Positions 14,937-15,469 of a stretch of 15,469 nucleotides of DNA are shown one piece after another (the first letter of the stretch is position 1; each line of letters starts with the position of its first letter). The notes below the pieces were generated by a model. That model was not told the DNA's origin. It did no database searches and worked only from the letters and a program-made list of their open reading frames with translations. A program made the translations under genes and the position numbers. This stretch comes from an uncultured Methylophaga sp. GTDB lineage: Bacteria > Pseudomonadota > Gammaproteobacteria > Nitrosococcales > Methylophagaceae. The stretch lies in assembly GCA_947631375.1 (NCBI GenBank), contig CANRLD010000017.1:1-15469 (forward strand), given 5' to 3'.

Positions 14937-15339
14937 TCCTTTGACCATTCCTTCGGTGGCTTATACGGATCCTGAAGTTGCCTGGATGGGGCTGAGCGAA
15001 GAAGAAGCCAAAAAACAAGGCATTGATTATGTCAAAGGTGCTTTTCCGTGGGCAGCCAGTGGCCGTAATTTAAGCGTAGGCCGTGAACAAGGCTTGACTA
15101 AAGCGTTGTTTGATAAAGAAACAGGCAGATTGCTAGGCGCTGGCATCGTCGGCATAAATGCTGGAGAGCTGATCGCCGAAGCCGTACTGGCTCTGGAAAT
15201 GGGGGCTGATGCTGCAGATATTGGATTCAGTATCCATCCGCATCCAACCTTGTCCGAGACGTTTGCTTTTGCAGCTGAAATGGCTGAGGGTAATATCACA
15301 GACCTGATGCCACCGCGTAAAACACTGCATAGCAAGTAA
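14935..15339 (+). CDS. lpdA: Dihydrolipoyl dehydrogenase E3, downstream frame (dimerisation domain)
   Basis: Continuation of lpdA in the +1 frame, 134 residues from the junction to TAA. It carries IPSVAYTDPEVAWMGLSE at the start of the dimerisation domain, FPWAASGRNLSVGR, GRLLGAGIVGINAGELI, and the active-site base motif HPHPTLSE with the His-Glu pair that completes the partner subunit's site in the dimer. The reading is open upstream to a TTG at 14917, but no ribosome site precedes it, so separate initiation is unlikely. The sequence shows no further damage and keeps all family landmarks, which argues that the break is very recent, a sequence error, or bypassed. Confidence 0.88.
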   Translation, partial: DPLTIPSVAYTDPEVAWMGLSEEEAKKQGIDYVKGAFPWAASGRNLSVGREQGLTKALFDKETGRLLGAGIVGINAGELIAEAVLALEMGADAADIGFSIHPHPTLSETFAFAAEMAEGNITDLMPPRKTLHSK

Positions 15340-15346
15340 TGGATGA

Positions 15347-15377
15347 TCACAGGGTGATACAGTGTGTCACCCTGTGA
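15347..15377. terminator. Strong hairpin after the pyruvate dehydrogenase operon
   Basis: TCACAGGGTGA (15347-15357) and TCACCCTGTGA (15367-15377) form a perfect 11-base stem with a 9-base loop, beginning 8 bases after the lpdA stop. No T run follows on either strand, so it is not a classical intrinsic terminator; it may be a 3' stabilising or Rho-related structure. The perfect symmetry is clear, but the role is inferred from position. Confidence 0.5.
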
Positions 15378-15469
15378 GTGATAAAGAACGCGTATTACAA
15401 AGCTAATCTATGACTCATCTATGCCGTTGGAGCTGCTGGTATTCATGCCGCAATGACTAGAAAAACATC
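15378..15469 (+). other. Sequence after the operon, no gene recognised
   Basis: 92 bases to the right edge. An ATG at 15410 opens only 16 codons before TAG and has no ribosome site. No RNA gene or promoter is evident. Confidence 0.6.

Noticed and set aside
14577..14948. Minus-strand open frame of 123 codons across the lpdA frame break.
   Set aside because: It is the antisense shadow of conserved E3 sequence; both sides of the break match E3 on the plus strand.
14917..15339. Independent small protein starting at TTG 14917.
   Set aside because: The sequence is the E3 dimerisation domain and has no ribosome site before the TTG; it is the remainder of lpdA.

Overview
The window looks like ordinary chromosome of a gammaproteobacterium of moderate GC. 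The signs are the gene order gyrA-serC-pheA, an Apt, a PqiC-type lipoprotein, a homodimeric AceE-type pyruvate dehydrogenase E1, and an E3 carrying its own lipoyl domain. A Methylophaga-like methylotroph would fit, but that is a weak inference from gene content; no marker here fixes the genus. I see no mobile element, CRISPR array, rRNA or tRNA gene, and codon use does not shift visibly along the window.

Layout. 3-140 is the 3' end of thiG (thiazole synthase), overlapped by or directly followed by a thiD-thiE fusion gene (to 1597), so the left edge is the end of a thiamine biosynthesis operon. apt (1612-2127, minus strand) converges on it. A divergent short intergenic region separates apt from a PqiC/DUF330-type lipoprotein gene (2239-2880). 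A 148-base gap with palindromes and a terminator-like hairpin leads into gyrA (3029-5614), which is followed almost without gaps by serC, pheA and ispH (to 8752). This makes a tight run mixing DNA topology, serine/pyridoxal-phosphate synthesis, phenylalanine synthesis and isoprenoid synthesis. Two intergenic regions of nearly 300 bases flank a small DUF1244 gene (9045-9290). The last third is the pyruvate dehydrogenase operon aceE-aceF-lpdA (9574-15339), ending in a strong hairpin.

The genes of the last operon encode one complex. AceE decarboxylates pyruvate, AceF carries the acetyl group on its single lipoyl arm and passes it to CoA, and LpdA reoxidises the dihydrolipoyl group. LpdA also carries an N-terminal lipoyl domain nearly the same as that of AceF.

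The most notable observation is that lpdA is broken into two frames near 14917-14936. The upstream frame stops at a TGA directly after the NAD-binding half, and the missing dimerisation domain, with the catalytic His-Glu pair, continues in the +1 frame. It may be a sequencing error, a real short deletion or a recoding site; the sequence alone cannot decide. I did not find a convincing wholly new system. The other points of interest are noncoding: a nested set of inverted repeats after ispH, a palindrome plus a possible 32-codon leader ORF before aceE, and a hairpin with a T-rich tail in the gyrA leader.
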